Translations under genes and position numbers: made by a program
Assembly (NCBI GenBank): GCA_963794215.1
Contig: CAWCCQ010000007.1
Location: forward strand, 1 to 64,000
Length of the DNA: 64,000 bases
Direction: 5' to 3'
Source of the DNA: DATKRB01 sp963794215
GTDB taxonomy: Bacteria; Actinomycetota; Acidimicrobiia; Acidimicrobiales; RAAP-2
Shown: piece by piece, positions 29,083-38,125 of the stretch
Position numbering within the stretch: position 1 is the stretch's first letter
Layout: every line of letters begins with the position of its first letter
Notes under the pieces: model-generated
What the model was told of the DNA's origin: nothing
Database searches by the model: none
Seen by the model: only the letters and a program-made list of their open reading frames with translations

Positions 29083-29667
29083 GTGTTGGTTCCTCTCAAT
29101 CGACAGTTTGACGACTACTCGACGCGGGTGCATTCGGTGTTGGAGATATTTCGCCACCTATACGGGGAAACCGAACAACTGTGGTACGAGCGTCTGATGG
29201 AGCAAAGCTCCGACCTCTTGGTATTCAACGCGCATCCGGATAATTCGGCCTCGGGCGCGATGCCAATTGAGATTGGCGGGACATTCTTTACCGGGATCAA
29301 CGTCCTAACTGCTGGCGCAAAGGCACAGGTTGAAAAGCGATCCCATGACGGTCAGAGGTACTGGAGAGAGGCTCGTGAACTAATCGGTGCCGCCCGGTTT
29401 GGTCAGACAGAGAGCGGGAGCTACCTCGTTCGAGTGCTGGGGCATCAGAGCTCGATAGAGCGTACAAGGCTGGACGCTAGCGCTGCAGCCGAGGCTCGAC
29501 AACAACAGCTGGTGGCGGAGACGATTGCGGCGCATGATCTCCAGCAAGGGGACCTGGACGACTGGTGGGCGCGGCTCATTGCCAATGACCCGCAGACGGT
29601 GCTGCAAGAACTCGAGGACGCCTTCAACGAAATGAGGCACATCGGCTGCCGTTGGGATGCACGGTGA
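29083..29667 (+). CDS. unrecognised protein next to an integrase, perhaps frame-broken
   Basis: A 194-residue protein. It begins LVPLNRQFDDYSTRVHSVLE and holds a conserved-looking block, YWREARELIGAARFGQTESG, then SYLVRVLGHQSS, and a helical end DDWWARLIANDPQTVLQELE. I have seen the AARFGQTExGSYVV pattern in uncharacterised bacterial proteins but cannot name a function. After the stop another frame (29657-29760) reads DEVAIVVLAPDLSVIPDKWP as if the protein continued, so the true gene may be longer. Confidence 0.45.
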   Translation: MLVPLNRQFDDYSTRVHSVLEIFRHLYGETEQLWYERLMEQSSDLLVFNAHPDNSASGAMPIEIGGTFFTGINVLTAGAKAQVEKRSHDGQRYWREARELIGAARFGQTESGSYLVRVLGHQSSIERTRLDASAAAEARQQQLVAETIAAHDLQQGDLDDWWARLIANDPQTVLQELEDAFNEMRHIGCRWDAR

Positions 29668-29762
29668 CGAGGTAGCGATCGTGGTCCTTGCCCCGGACCT
29701 CAGTGTGATTCCTGACAAGTGGCCGGAAGTAACTTCTGCTGGCAATTCGTCCTTTAAGACCC

Positions 29763-30014
29763 TTGCCAAATTACAACGCCCCACTCCTCGGACAGGTACT
29801 GGTCTCAGTCCGGGAGTCGTTCGCGGTCGCGCCAGGTGTGAACTCGGTGCGGGCGGTACTGATTCGCGCCAGCTCAGCCCATGCCTACGGCCGCACGCAC
29901 CCGGAGTGTCTGGCCGCGGCCCGGTTTGATCGCTCAGCGCTGGCGGAAGTGCAGTGGGACTCCGCTGCGGTCTGGACGATCTTCAATGACATTGGACAAG
30001 AGAAGCTGTTTTAA
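29763..30014 (+). CDS. unrecognised protein or C-terminal domain of the preceding gene
   Basis: An 83-residue frame: PNYNAPLLGQVLVSVRESFA, then APGVNSVRAVLIRASSAHAY, then CLAAARFDRSALAEVQW. The evenly spaced strands suggest a real small domain. It starts with TTG and may be the end of the 29083 gene after one or two indels, or a separate partner. Confidence 0.4.
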   Translation: MPNYNAPLLGQVLVSVRESFAVAPGVNSVRAVLIRASSAHAYGRTHPECLAAARFDRSALAEVQWDSAAVWTIFNDIGQEKLF

Positions 30015-30017
30015 CAG

Positions 30018-30119
30018 GTGGGAGTTTCGGGTGAGTTGAAACCACTCGACTTGAGCAACGAGCCTGACCTCCAAGCACTACTTGGCGAAATCGACCTCGC
30101 AGACCTCGCCGACGATTAG
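30018..30119 (+). CDS. 33-residue acidic peptide
   Basis: GTG start 3 bases after the previous stop; reads KPLDLSNEPDLQALLGEIDL followed by ADLADD. The strongly acidic, helix-forming composition and tight spacing suggest either a small translated partner or a displaced C-terminus of the upstream gene. Confidence 0.3.
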   Translation: MGVSGELKPLDLSNEPDLQALLGEIDLADLADD

Positions 30120-30138
30120 GGGATCCGCAGTGTCGCCC

Positions 30139-31277
30139 TCAGACCGTGTGCGCAGCCCCCAACATGTCGGCCGCTCGTAAGTCGAGTTCGGCGATGGCGT
30201 GGGTGTAGGTGTCGAGGGTCATCTGCGTCGACGCGTGGCCGAGTCGAGCCGAGATGGTGCGCACGCCCATGCCCCGACCGACGAGGTAGGTCGCGGCGAA
30301 GTAGCGCAGCTGGCGAAGGTGAAGCGGTACGCCGACCTTCGTGCCGAGCCGAGTGACGGCGGCCGTCACGCTTTTGGCTCGCATGGGTGTCTGGCCGTCG
30401 TGGGAGATCAGCCACTCGTCCGGCTCATGTGCGAGGCGCTCGGCCACGTTCGCCCGGTACTGCCGGAGCGCCTCCACGCCGACCTGGCCAAGAGCGACGA
30501 CGCGCTCGGTCCCCGTCTTCGTCTCGGTTAGGTGCTGCCCGCCGACCTCGGGCACCCAAGCCCGAGCGACCCGGAGCACGCCCCGTTCCCAGTCGACGTC
30601 CTCCCAACGCAGCCCCCACAGCTCGCCGCGGCGGCAGCCGTCAGTGCAGCCAAGAAGACGAGGACCACCAGCTCGGGGTCCTCGGCCGCTTCGGCACCGG
30701 CCACGAGCGCCTGGACGTCAGCGGCCGAGAGAGCAGCCTTCTGCGACCGGTCCCGCTGCCCCACGGTCACGAACTTCGCCGGGTTCACATCCAGCCAACC
30801 CCAGCGGACGGCTTGGGTCAGGGCCCCGCTGACGATGGCGTGGTGCAGCCGGATCGTGTCAACGGCCAGTCCCTCGTCTTGCAACCCGCCGTAGAAGCGG
30901 TCCAGATCGTGCGCCGTGAGTCGGTCCAGCCTGACGTCTCCCAGTGCCGGCCTGATCCTCCTCTCCACGTACTGGCGGTAGGTCGTGGTCGTCGACTTGG
31001 CCTTGTCGATCCGCTCGGGGTGGCTTAGCCAGTCGTCGAGGAGCTTTCCGAGGCTGGCGGCTGTGCCCCGATGCCGGCCAAAGACGACCTCCTGCTGGAG
31101 CTTTCCGAGCGCTGCCTGAGCTGCGGCCTGGGTGCCGCGCACCGTGCGTCGGACCTGGCGAGGGTGGCCCGTGATCGGGTCCCGGCCGGCGTATACCCGA
31201 AGGCGCCAGACGCCGGAACTCGCTTCGACCAGGGAGCCCGTGCCCCATGGCCGACGCCCCTGCGCCCTTGTGGTGAC
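30139..31277 (-). CDS. tyrosine integrase (first), one frame break
   Basis: The GTG start at 31277 gives TTRAQGRRPWGTGSLVEASS. The N-terminal arm-binding region is followed by a SAM-like core-binding domain (LLDDWLSHPERIDKAKSTTT) and the catalytic domain. The frame must shift near 30640 to read TGCRRGELWGLRWED, which carries the first catalytic Arg. HLRQLRYFAA and LGHASTQMTLDTYTH then supply the His-x-x-Arg, the second His and the nucleophilic Tyr. It starts 43 bases from the 33-bp rnpB-derived repeat, so that repeat is presumably its attachment site. Confidence 0.8.
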
Positions 31278-31319
31278 ACGTGGCAAAGTATCGTCACTCA
31301 CGCACGAAATACCTGGTGT

Positions 31320-31352
31320 GACGGTGAGCCGGCCTGTAGGCGGGGTTCTGTC
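31320..31352. repeat. attachment-site repeat (copy of rnpB 3' end)
   Basis: Thirty-three bases, from GACGGTGAGCCGGCC to GGGGTTCTGTC, identical and in the same orientation as 46798-46830, where they form the 3' end of rnpB. The match stops abruptly on the right (GGCAGT here, CAGCCC at rnpB). It marks the left end of the 15.5-kb element and probably the right end of the element carrying the first integrase. Confidence 0.8.
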
Positions 31353-31404
31353 GGCAGTCGGAAAAAGACCCCTCTGAGCTGGTACTTCATCTTGCATGAC
31401 GCGC

Positions 31405-31431
31405 GGAAGTCCTCAGAAAGTCCTCAGCTGT
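31405..31431. repeat. paired AAGTCCTCAG motif inside the left end
   Basis: AAGTCCTCAGAAAGTCCTCAG is a tandem of a 10-base motif. The same motif occurs several times near the right end (46658-46697). Matching short direct repeats inside both ends are what arm-type integrase or Xis binding sites look like. Confidence 0.5.
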
Positions 31432-31506
31432 TGGTGAGCACTCCTGGGGTTCGCTGGTCCGACTGTATGAGATTCAGATTCTCTGAAATACAGATACACT
31501 GAGTCG

Positions 31507-31818
31507 ATGGCACGGACGACGCTACGGGCGAGGGGACAGCTGACGCTTCCCGAAGACATCCGGACTGCGGCACACCTCGAGGAAGGTGATCTCCTTGATG
31601 CCGAGCTGACGCCCGAGGGCATCTTGTTGCGCCCACGCAAGGTCATCGACGCGGCGCAGGCGTGGTTCTGGGACCCTGAGTGGCAAGCAGGGGAGCGCCA
31701 GGCCGATGCCGACCTCATCGCCGGGCGGCTCGAGTCATTCGAATCACCCGAGGCATTCCTGTCGGCCATGAGCAATCGGGCCAAGAGACCCGGGCTCGGC
31801 AAGCGACACCAATCCTGA
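31507..31818 (+). CDS. AbrB/MazE-type antitoxin
   Basis: A 103-residue protein. The N-terminal swapped-hairpin AbrB domain is clear: TTLRARGQLTLPEDIRTAAH, then LEEGDLLDAELTPEGILLRP. The C-terminal 50 residues (WFWDPEWQAGERQADADLIA) are the toxin-binding tail. It binds its own promoter and neutralises the toxin encoded 6 bases downstream. An AT-rich stretch with TATGAGATTCAGATTCTCTG just upstream may be promoter and operator. Confidence 0.8.
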   Translation: MARTTLRARGQLTLPEDIRTAAHLEEGDLLDAELTPEGILLRPRKVIDAAQAWFWDPEWQAGERQADADLIAGRLESFESPEAFLSAMSNRAKRPGLGKRHQS

Positions 31819-31824
31819 CGGCGG

Positions 31825-32118
31825 GTGCCGACGTTTGCCTGGTTGGCGCGGTTCCGTGCCGACTTCGACGCTCTTGCGCCAGGTCAACAGGCGGCCTTCC
31901 TCGCTGCGGTCGCCGATTTCGTCACTGATCTGCAGGATGGATTCGGCTTCCGTCCCGGGTTGCGGGTGAAGGGTGTCAAAGGCGCGACCGGCGTCTTCGA
32001 GATGACGTGGGCCGCCGATGGGCGAGCGACGTTTCAGTACGGGGACCAGGTCACACCGGGCGAACCGCATATCGTCTGGCGTCGGATTGGTACACACCAG
32101 ATCTTTCGGGTTCCGTGA
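31825..32118 (+). CDS. RelE/ParE-superfamily toxin
   Basis: A 97-residue protein with GTG start: FAWLARFRADFDALAPGQQA, then FRPGLRVKGVKGATGVFEMT and EPHIVWRRIGTHQIFRV. The helical hairpin followed by a four-stranded sheet with Arg/Lys-rich strands fits RelE/ParE-like toxins, which either cleave mRNA at the ribosome or poison gyrase. Which of the two cannot be told. It is the second gene of the antitoxin-toxin pair and appears intact. Confidence 0.75.
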   Translation: MPTFAWLARFRADFDALAPGQQAAFLAAVADFVTDLQDGFGFRPGLRVKGVKGATGVFEMTWAADGRATFQYGDQVTPGEPHIVWRRIGTHQIFRVP

Positions 32119-32160
32119 GTGTCGAGATCTTTCCGCTACCTCAACGTGCCGCAGGCACCT

Positions 32161-32376
32161 TTACCCGCTGACCCGGCGGCCGCCGGTACGACTGATGGAC
32201 GGTTCAACTCGGGCCGCCTCGACCCAGTCGTCCAGCTCTCCCAGGTCGAAGAGGATCCGACCGGCTGGCTTGTAGAAGGGTACCCGGCGCTCATTGACCA
32301 GTCGGCGAAGCAGCCGTGCGCTGAGCCAGGGGCGCTCCTCCACGGCCTGGACGAGCGTGACCATCCGACGGGTCAT
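32161..32376 (-). CDS. helix-turn-helix, excisionase-like protein
   Basis: A 71-residue protein with a MerR/Xis-type winged helix: TLVQAVEERPWLSARLLRRL, VNERRVPFYKPAGRILFDLG, then ELDDWVEAARV. The pattern 'R-x-x-P-F-x-K-x-G-R-I-x-F-D-x-x-E-L-D-x-W' is that of small DNA-binding proteins used as recombination directionality factors. Its place within the element supports an Xis role for the integrase at the other end, or a regulatory role. Confidence 0.75.
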   Translation of the reverse strand: MTRRMVTLVQAVEERPWLSARLLRRLVNERRVPFYKPAGRILFDLGELDDWVEAARVEPSISRTGGRRVSG

Positions 32377-32986
32377 GCCGAACCCCGTTCAGCTCTACGG
32401 CCCTCGCCTGCTCCGACCTGTATCACGTCATACCCCTCGTGAACGCCCGCGCCCTTTCGACAGAGACACGCCGGGGTTCAGTCGGTTCTGCTCGCAAGAT
32501 CTGCGGCACAGACATGCACGCTGCGCCAGCGCCATGGCGCTGCGTCGTCCAGCCACCCACAACTATGAGCCTCGTCGCCGACAGCCGTTCCCCTTCTCAC
32601 GTCGCGTTCCGAGGCACGGTTCGCTCGTAACGGAACGCTCTCCACCGACGCTCGCACGAATTGACCCTCGGGACCAGACGATCAGGTCCGCGGGACATCC
32701 CCGGGAAGTTCCCCACGTCCTGAACCCAGGCAGTCCGCTCTCGAGCCGGCCGAGCTGGCCGTTTTGTCGAAGGAGGACGATAAATTCGTTGGCGCGGCGC
32801 GTGCCGGCGCCAACTCCTCGGTGCCAGGATCTCCACGTTGGTTGCGGCGACCTGGATTGGGCTCGGCCGCCCCACCGCGAGTTCCGACCTTGCGCCGATA
32901 GGCGGCCGCTTGGGCGAGGCATTGGAGAGGTCTGACTCCGCCGTCCTGTAGCGCGCCCAGCGCCATGGCCGAGCTCCTTCTTGGCC
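32377..32986. other. no gene recognised
   Basis: About 600 bases between the Xis-like gene and the IS element. No family-like reading frame was found on either strand. Confidence 0.35.
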
Positions 32987-32987
32987 G

Positions 32988-34264
32988 ATTAGCAGGGTGC
33001 TGAAATTCGGCTGAGGGTGCTCGTGTGGGTCGATCGGGTCGAGGAGAATTGTGGGATGCGTGGAGCCCCTGATCCGCAGTTGGCGATGTTGACGACGTTG
33101 AGCACCGAGGAGCTGATCCCGCCCGATCATCCGATCCGCAAGATTCGCGTCGTGGTCGACGCCGTCTTGGATGAGCTCGACGCGGTGTTCGAGGGGATGT
33201 ATGCGTCGAGCGGCCGGACGAGCGTGCCGCCCGAGGCGCTGTTGAAAGCGACGGTGTTGATGGCAATGTACTCGATCCGCTCCGAGCGGGCGTTCTGCGA
33301 GCGACTGAACTACGACCTGTTGTTCAAGTGGTTCTTGGACATGCGCATCGACCAGCCGGCGTTCGACCCGACCACGTTCACCAAGAACCGCGCCCGCCTC
33401 CTCGAACACGACGTGGCCGACGAGTTCTTCGCCGCGGTGGTCGGCCAGGCCAAGCTGCGCCGCTACGTGTCGTCGGATCACTTCTCCGTCGACGGGACGT
33501 TGCTGAAAGCATGGGCGTCGCACAAGAGCTTCAAACCCAAAGACGGCCCATCCACGCCGCCGGCGTCGGGCCGCAACACCGAGACGGACTGGAAAGGCGA
33601 GAAGCGCTCCAACGTCACCCACGCCTCGACCACCGACCCCGAGGCACGGTTGTATCGCAAAAGCTTCAACACCGCCGCCACGTTGTGTTTCGCCGGGCAC
33701 CTGCTGATGGAGAACCGCAACGCCCTCATCATCGATGCCGAGCTCGGCTTCGCCGACGGCTACGCGGAACGCTCGACGGCGTTGGCCATGCTCGCCAAGC
33801 TACCCCCGACCCGTCGGCGGCGCACCGTCGCGGGCGACAAAGGATACGACACCAAAGATTTCGTGGCCGACGCCCGGGCCCTCGGGTTCACCCCCCACGT
33901 CGCCCAGAACACCACCCGGCAGCGTTCCGCCATCGATAGACGAACCACCCGCCACCACGGGCATGGCCTGTCCACGCGGGTGAGGAAACGGATAGAAGAA
34001 CCGTTCGGGTGGGTCAAGACCATCGCAGGCGGCCGACAACTCCGCTACCGGGGCCGACAACGAAACCGGGCCTGGTTCAAGCTCACCGCAGCCGTCTACA
34101 ACATCATCCGTATCACCGCCCTCGACACCGCCCCCGCCGGACCGACAGCCCCCCACCACCAAGCACGAGCGGCCCCGACGGCCAACCGAGAACGATCAAC
34201 CCAACCCGAACGACAACCAGCCACCATCAACACCGCTCAAGAACCCAATTTCCGCACCCTGTTA
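32988..34264 (+). mobile_element. IS5/IS1182-type insertion sequence
   Basis: Inverted repeats of about 20 bases (AGCAGGGTGCTGAAATTCGG at 32991-33010 and its near-complement ending at 34264) enclose one transposase gene. No target duplication was recognised. Confidence 0.7.
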
Positions 34265-34387
34265 GAGGTCAATGGAGTACCACGCCCCCGATCCCCTGCA
34301 GGTTCCGCTTGCGGAACCTGCCAGTGTGTCTCCGATCCTCCGGTGAGCAGTAGCGATCCGACATTGGGGGAATGCATCGTCGAATAG
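33056..34387 (+). CDS. IS5/IS1182-family transposase
   Basis: Start taken at MRGAPDPQLAMLTTLSTEEL. The N-terminal DUF772-like region (YSIRSERAFCERLNYDLLF) is followed by the DDE domain: DHFSVDGTLLKAWASHKSF, RTVAGDKGYDTKDFVADAR and a Glu in KRIEEPFGWVKTIAGGRQL. The frame runs about 40 codons past the right inverted repeat, so the last residues come from flanking DNA. Otherwise intact. Confidence 0.85.
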   Translation: MRGAPDPQLAMLTTLSTEELIPPDHPIRKIRVVVDAVLDELDAVFEGMYASSGRTSVPPEALLKATVLMAMYSIRSERAFCERLNYDLLFKWFLDMRIDQPAFDPTTFTKNRARLLEHDVADEFFAAVVGQAKLRRYVSSDHFSVDGTLLKAWASHKSFKPKDGPSTPPASGRNTETDWKGEKRSNVTHASTTDPEARLYRKSFNTAATLCFAGHLLMENRNALIIDAELGFADGYAERSTALAMLAKLPPTRRRRTVAGDKGYDTKDFVADARALGFTPHVAQNTTRQRSAIDRRTTRHHGHGLSTRVRKRIEEPFGWVKTIAGGRQLRYRGRQRNRAWFKLTAAVYNIIRITALDTAPAGPTAPHHQARAAPTANRERSTQPERQPATINTAQEPNFRTLLEVNGVPRPRSPAGSACGTCQCVSDPPVSSSDPTLGECIVE

Positions 34388-34628
34388 ACGTGGCGATATT
34401 CAGTTCCTCGCGGTGACTGGGTCAATGATTGTGCTTGGTCGGGGGGGCATGAATGCTGCGAGGAGTGCTGGGTCGGGCGGGCACGATCCAGCTGGAGCTG
34501 CTCGCCAGAGGTGCTCGCGCACCGGCCAGCACCGCCGGGCCGCTTGTTACGCCGAGGACTTCGAAATTCCGACGCTGGCCGTGGGGGAACCCCGGATCCA
34601 GTCTGGGTGAAGCAATGAGCGAACGCGA

Positions 34629-34660
34629 AGAAACGGCCCCCGATCAGGGGGCCGTTCTTC
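34629..34660 (-). terminator. Rho-independent terminator of ssb
   Basis: AACGGCCCCC-GATCA-GGGGGCCGTT forms a ten-pair GC-rich stem with a short loop just after the ssb stop; on the minus strand it is followed by TCTTC, a weak T tract. Confidence 0.6.
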
Positions 34661-34673
34661 GAATCGGAGCTGG

Positions 34674-34997
34674 TCAGGCCCCGCTGGCCTGCTCGTCTTT
34701 CCGAGGGGGGTCCACGAAGACCACGTTCTCGGCGAGCACCTCGTGCTTGGAGTGCTTGGTCCCCTGGGCATCGGCCCATTCGGAGTACCGCAGCGACCCG
34801 GTGACGATGACCCGCCGCCCCTTCTTCAGGTGCTCGACCACGATCTCGCCCAGACCGTTGAAGGCGGCGACGTCGACGTAGTCGGTTACCTCTGATCCTC
34901 GACGGTCGATCGCCAGGCGGAACTTCGCCGGAGCGCTCTCGTTGAACCGGGACTCGGGGTCCTTGGTCAGACGTCCCATGACGGTGAGCTGGTTCAT
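34674..34997 (-). CDS. ssb: single-stranded DNA-binding protein
   Basis: A 107-residue OB-fold protein: MNQLTVMGRLTKDPESRFNE, then AKFRLAIDRRGSEVTDYVDV, FNGLGEIVVEHLKKGRRVIV and TGSLRYSEWADAQGTKHSKH. It lacks the long acidic tail and DDDIPF-like tip of the housekeeping SSB, as plasmid- and element-borne forms often do. It would coat ssDNA during transfer or replication of the element. A strong hairpin follows the gene. Confidence 0.85.
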   Translation of the reverse strand: MNQLTVMGRLTKDPESRFNESAPAKFRLAIDRRGSEVTDYVDVAAFNGLGEIVVEHLKKGRRVIVTGSLRYSEWADAQGTKHSKHEVLAENVVFVDPPRKDEQASGA

Positions 34998-35051
34998 TGC
35001 TTCCTCCTTGGTAAGTGGTGTTGCTGACGCAACCCGACGGCGCCGGGGAAA

Positions 35052-35128
35052 CGGACGAGGTCAAGGGTCTGCCACGAGTGGATCGTCCCGGAAATCTCCG
35101 ATTTCTGGGCGACCCTTGACCTCGTCCG
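35052..35128. repeat. nested inverted repeat, candidate oriT or replication site
   Basis: CGGACGAGGTCAAGGGTC (35052-35069) is perfectly complementary to 35111-35128. Between them a second hairpin, CCCGGAAATC-TCC-GATTTCTGGG, is embedded. The core GACGAGGTCAAGGG recurs once more at 36196-36209, beyond the ArdC-like gene. Structured repeats between ssb and transfer genes suggest an origin of transfer, a replication iteron or a shared regulatory site. Confidence 0.5.
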
Positions 35129-35293
35129 GACCGGCGCACCCTCGGTGCAGACAGCAACGACACCACGGACCAGGAGTGGGGAGCAGGAGCGTCACCGTGG
35201 GGAGGTTGGTGGGGAGGACCCCGATGCCTTCGACGACCGTCGGCCAACGCATGCGTGATCGAGGATCTCGGCCGAGCCCGTGAAGATGGCGAA

Positions 35294-36122
35294 CTATGTG
35301 GAAGAGTCGATGGCCTCGATGATCTGACGGGCGCAGGAGATGGCGCGCTCGGCACTGGAACGGACGAACTCGAGATCGCCTCCGGACCACCCGGCGATGT
35401 ACGGGAAGCTGTAGTCGCCGGCGCTGATCCCGAGATGCTCGCAGACGAGATAGGCGACGCTCTCGGCTTCGACCTCGTTGCGGTCCCGAGCGCCCCGGTG
35501 CTCGGCGATGTCGTGGAGCAGCACGTGGCCGAGCTCATGGGCGAGGGTCTTGGCGGCCTGGGCCTCGCTCACGTCCGCCCGCACCGTGACGGTCCGACCA
35601 AGGAAGTCGGTGATGCCGTTGGCGCCCCCACAATCGCCTCGATGGAGAGTGAACCCCGCCGCGGTGATCTGGGTACCCAGCGCGTTCCACAGATCGTCTG
35701 AGACCGCCCCGGCGAGGAGCGATGGGGCAACCTCAACAAGTGGCTCCCCTTCGGTCTGGCTGACGTCGAAGACGTGGACGACCCGGAAGCCCCGCAGGAC
35801 TTTCACGAGCTCGGCATGGTCCTTCTCGTCACGAGCGTCGACCGGCCTGGTCCGACTCACCAGGGGAGCGAGGATGGCGATCCCCCTCTCCCCGGATTTC
35901 ACCTGGCGCCCGAGCTTGAGCCAGGTCCGATAGCCCGCCACCCGGCTGGCATCCCGACGCTGGGACAGGATCAGGAACACGTTGTTCGTGGAGTAGGTAT
36001 GGAACCGGCGGGCGACGTCGAGCATCTCCTGCCAGTCGGCCCCGATGACCACCTCTCGATCGCTGCGCTCAACTGCTGGTGGGTTCGCTGAGCCGGTCGG
36101 ATGGTTGGGTGCTGGTGCTCAT
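35294..36122 (-). CDS. ArdC-like zincin-domain protein, frame breaks at the start
   Basis: The main frame (35294-36052) has the ArdC N-terminal ssDNA-binding part, ARRFHTYSTNNVFLILSQRR, and then a zincin domain with AKTLAHELGHVLLHD (HExxH). The C-terminus continues VEAESVAYLVCEHLGI, whose Glu is the likely third ligand. Plasmid ArdC proteins protect incoming DNA from restriction. Upstream, MSTSTQPSDRLSEPT and QLSAAIERW lie in two other frames, so the first 30 residues need two indels. GACGAGGTCAAGGG repeats flank the gene. Confidence 0.7.
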
Positions 36123-36733
36123 CGGAGTCCTCCTCGTCGTGCTGCTGGTGACCGGCTCCCTTCGGGCTGGCCTGAGGTCCGGTTGCACGGACGGCGACGA
36201 GGTCAAGGGGCGCCGAAGGCAAGCGAGGACACGAAGCGCAGCGGCGTCCCGGAGCGACCCTGGAGCTCGGAACCAGGCGGCCGTGCCATCACGAGAAGCG
36301 GCCAGCCCGGGTCGGGGTTGTCGATCAGCGACCTTTGTGCTCTACGGTATGAAGCGCCACCAGACCATCGCCGCTGACTGAACCGCTTTCGCCGAGCTCG
36401 TGGATCCGCACCATGCCGGCAATGCGGCTCATCAGAGAACTTCGCCCGATGTTCGGTCCCACGGTCGCTTATGAGAAAGTCGCCCTCCATTGCAAGTAGC
36501 GAGGTGAAGGCCCGTCTTGATAACTACATCGGCGAATGAGCATTCATGGAAAGGACAAGACGCCGCTGCGCTTACGCTTATCCGCAAGATCTGCCTCGGC
36601 TTCCTCTACGTCGAGGAGGTAGAGCTCCAAGATCGACCCTGAGAGTCGTTGGCAGACCTCGACACTCTGCGTGCTGCGAACGGGGAGAACGCTGCGTTCG
36701 ACTCGACTCGACCGGAACTCTGATCGTGCATCG
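36123..36733. other. no gene recognised
   Basis: About 600 bases with the third GACGAGGTCAAGGG copy (36196-36209). No convincing coding frame. Confidence 0.35.
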
Positions 36734-37873
36734 TCATTTGGAACCTCCCGAGCGAGGCTTGCGACCGATGGCGCCAGCGGTCGGTGCGTGCTGGCGATCC
36801 CGAATGGCCTGCTCCACCTCTTCGCGAGGCACGCCGTAGCGGGCGCGAGACTCGCCCCGGATGGTTGCGGGGTCGCTGGTCGGCGCACCGAGTGCTCGGG
36901 TGCGCCCGGTGGCCGGCGCCTGAGTGGTGCCATGGGCGAAGAGCTGGGCCGCCACCTCGTAGGCACCGAGGCCTTGGAGGTCGTCGGGGCTGAGCAGCGT
37001 GCCCAGCTCCTTGGCCATCAGCCGGGCGTCCCCGGCCGCCAGCTGGAAGATGACTCGGGAGCGGGCGTTGGCGAGCACGGCGTGCTTGGCTTCGGGTGTC
37101 AGCTGGTCCATGTGCTGGTGGGCGAGCGTCAAGCCGAGTCCGAGCCCCCGCGCTTCGGCGAGGACCGAGGCAATCGGGGTCGGCAGGTGCACGAAGTGCT
37201 GCCACTCGTCGAGGTAGGCCATGACGGGCTTGCGACGTTCGGGGGCCATGCCGGAGCGGGCGGTCGTGGCGTGCCAGAGTTCGGCCACGATCAGCGCATC
37301 GAGGAGCGCGGCGGCCTCCTCGCCGAGCAGGCCCGAGGCCAACGAGCAGAGCAGGATCTTGCCCTCGGCCAGCACGTCGCGCATCTGCACGGCGGGGGTG
37401 GACTGGCCGATGATGGAGCGAATCGTCGGCCGCATGGTGAAGGCGCGGACCTTGTTGAGCACCGGCCCGACCGCTGCCTGGCGCTCGGCGTCTGAGAGGC
37501 CTTCGTACCAGCCCCAAAAACTCTCTAGGCCGACCGGGTCGTCGAGCTTGCCGACGAGCTTGCGGCGGTAGGAGGGGTTGGTGAGGATGAGCGGGACCTC
37601 GCACAGTGTGGTGCCTTCGGCTCCGGCCAGCGTCAGCAGGGCGGCCCGGAGAACGTCGTCGAGCCGCGGACCCCACGAGTAGGAGTACAAGCTCTTGAAC
37701 ATCCCGACCAGGTTCTCGACGATGACCTCGGCGCTCACCCCGTGGGCCGACTGCAAGGGGTTGAGACCGACCGGCCGGGAGGTGTCCGCCGGGTCGAGGA
37801 CAATCACGTCGTTCTTGCGGTGCTCGGGGACCCGCTCCAGAATCGAGGTGACGAGATCGCCCCGCGGATCGAA
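36734..37873 (-). pseudogene. TraG/VirD4-like conjugative coupling protein, 5' truncated
   Basis: The frame 36734-37807 keeps the C-terminal ATPase core: VIVLDPADTSRPVGLNPLQS, LLCSLASGLLGEEAAALLDA, then KPVMAYLDEWQHFVHLPTPI (Walker B-like), EARGLGLGLTLAHQHMDQLT and an Arg-rich sensor region. The preceding LFDPRGDLVTSILERVPEHR is in another frame (shift near 37805). Everything before it, including the Walker A and the membrane anchor, is missing: coding similarity ends exactly where a dispersed repeat begins (37871). Such proteins deliver DNA to a type IV secretion channel. Confidence 0.75.
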
Positions 37874-37930
37874 CAGGATGGGTTTACTGAACCCTGAGCC
37901 AGCTCGGATCCCATCGATGTCTCCTCATCG
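37871..37930 (+). repeat. dispersed repeat, copy 2
   Basis: GGGTTTACTGAACCCTGAGC with about 40 further similar bases; related to 24115-24185 and 42711-42760. It begins at the point where the TraG-like gene is cut, so it is probably one end of an inserted sequence. Confidence 0.4.
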
Positions 37931-38125
37931 ATTTGGGAACACTCGTCAGCGGCCTGAGAGTTCGAGCCCTCCGAATCGTCCTCGAAAATGCGAACTTGGT
38001 GCTCGTCGGCAACATCCTGTGCGGGTGGAGCGTGCGTCGTTCTGGCCCGAGGTGACTCGGTCACGGCTGGTCGTTGATCGGGCACCTGGGCTCGGCTTGT
38101 CGTGCGGTGCGATTAGACAAGAGCA

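Noticed and set aside
31280..31360. tRNA gene as the integration target of the first integrase
   Set aside because: The repeat is the rnpB 3' end; no cloverleaf can be drawn here, and no tRNA gene was recognised in the window.
36606..37676. Alternative 356-codon minus-strand frame overlapping the coupling protein
   Set aside because: Arg/Gly/His-rich shifted reading of the TraG/VirD4-like gene, whose own frame carries the family motifs.
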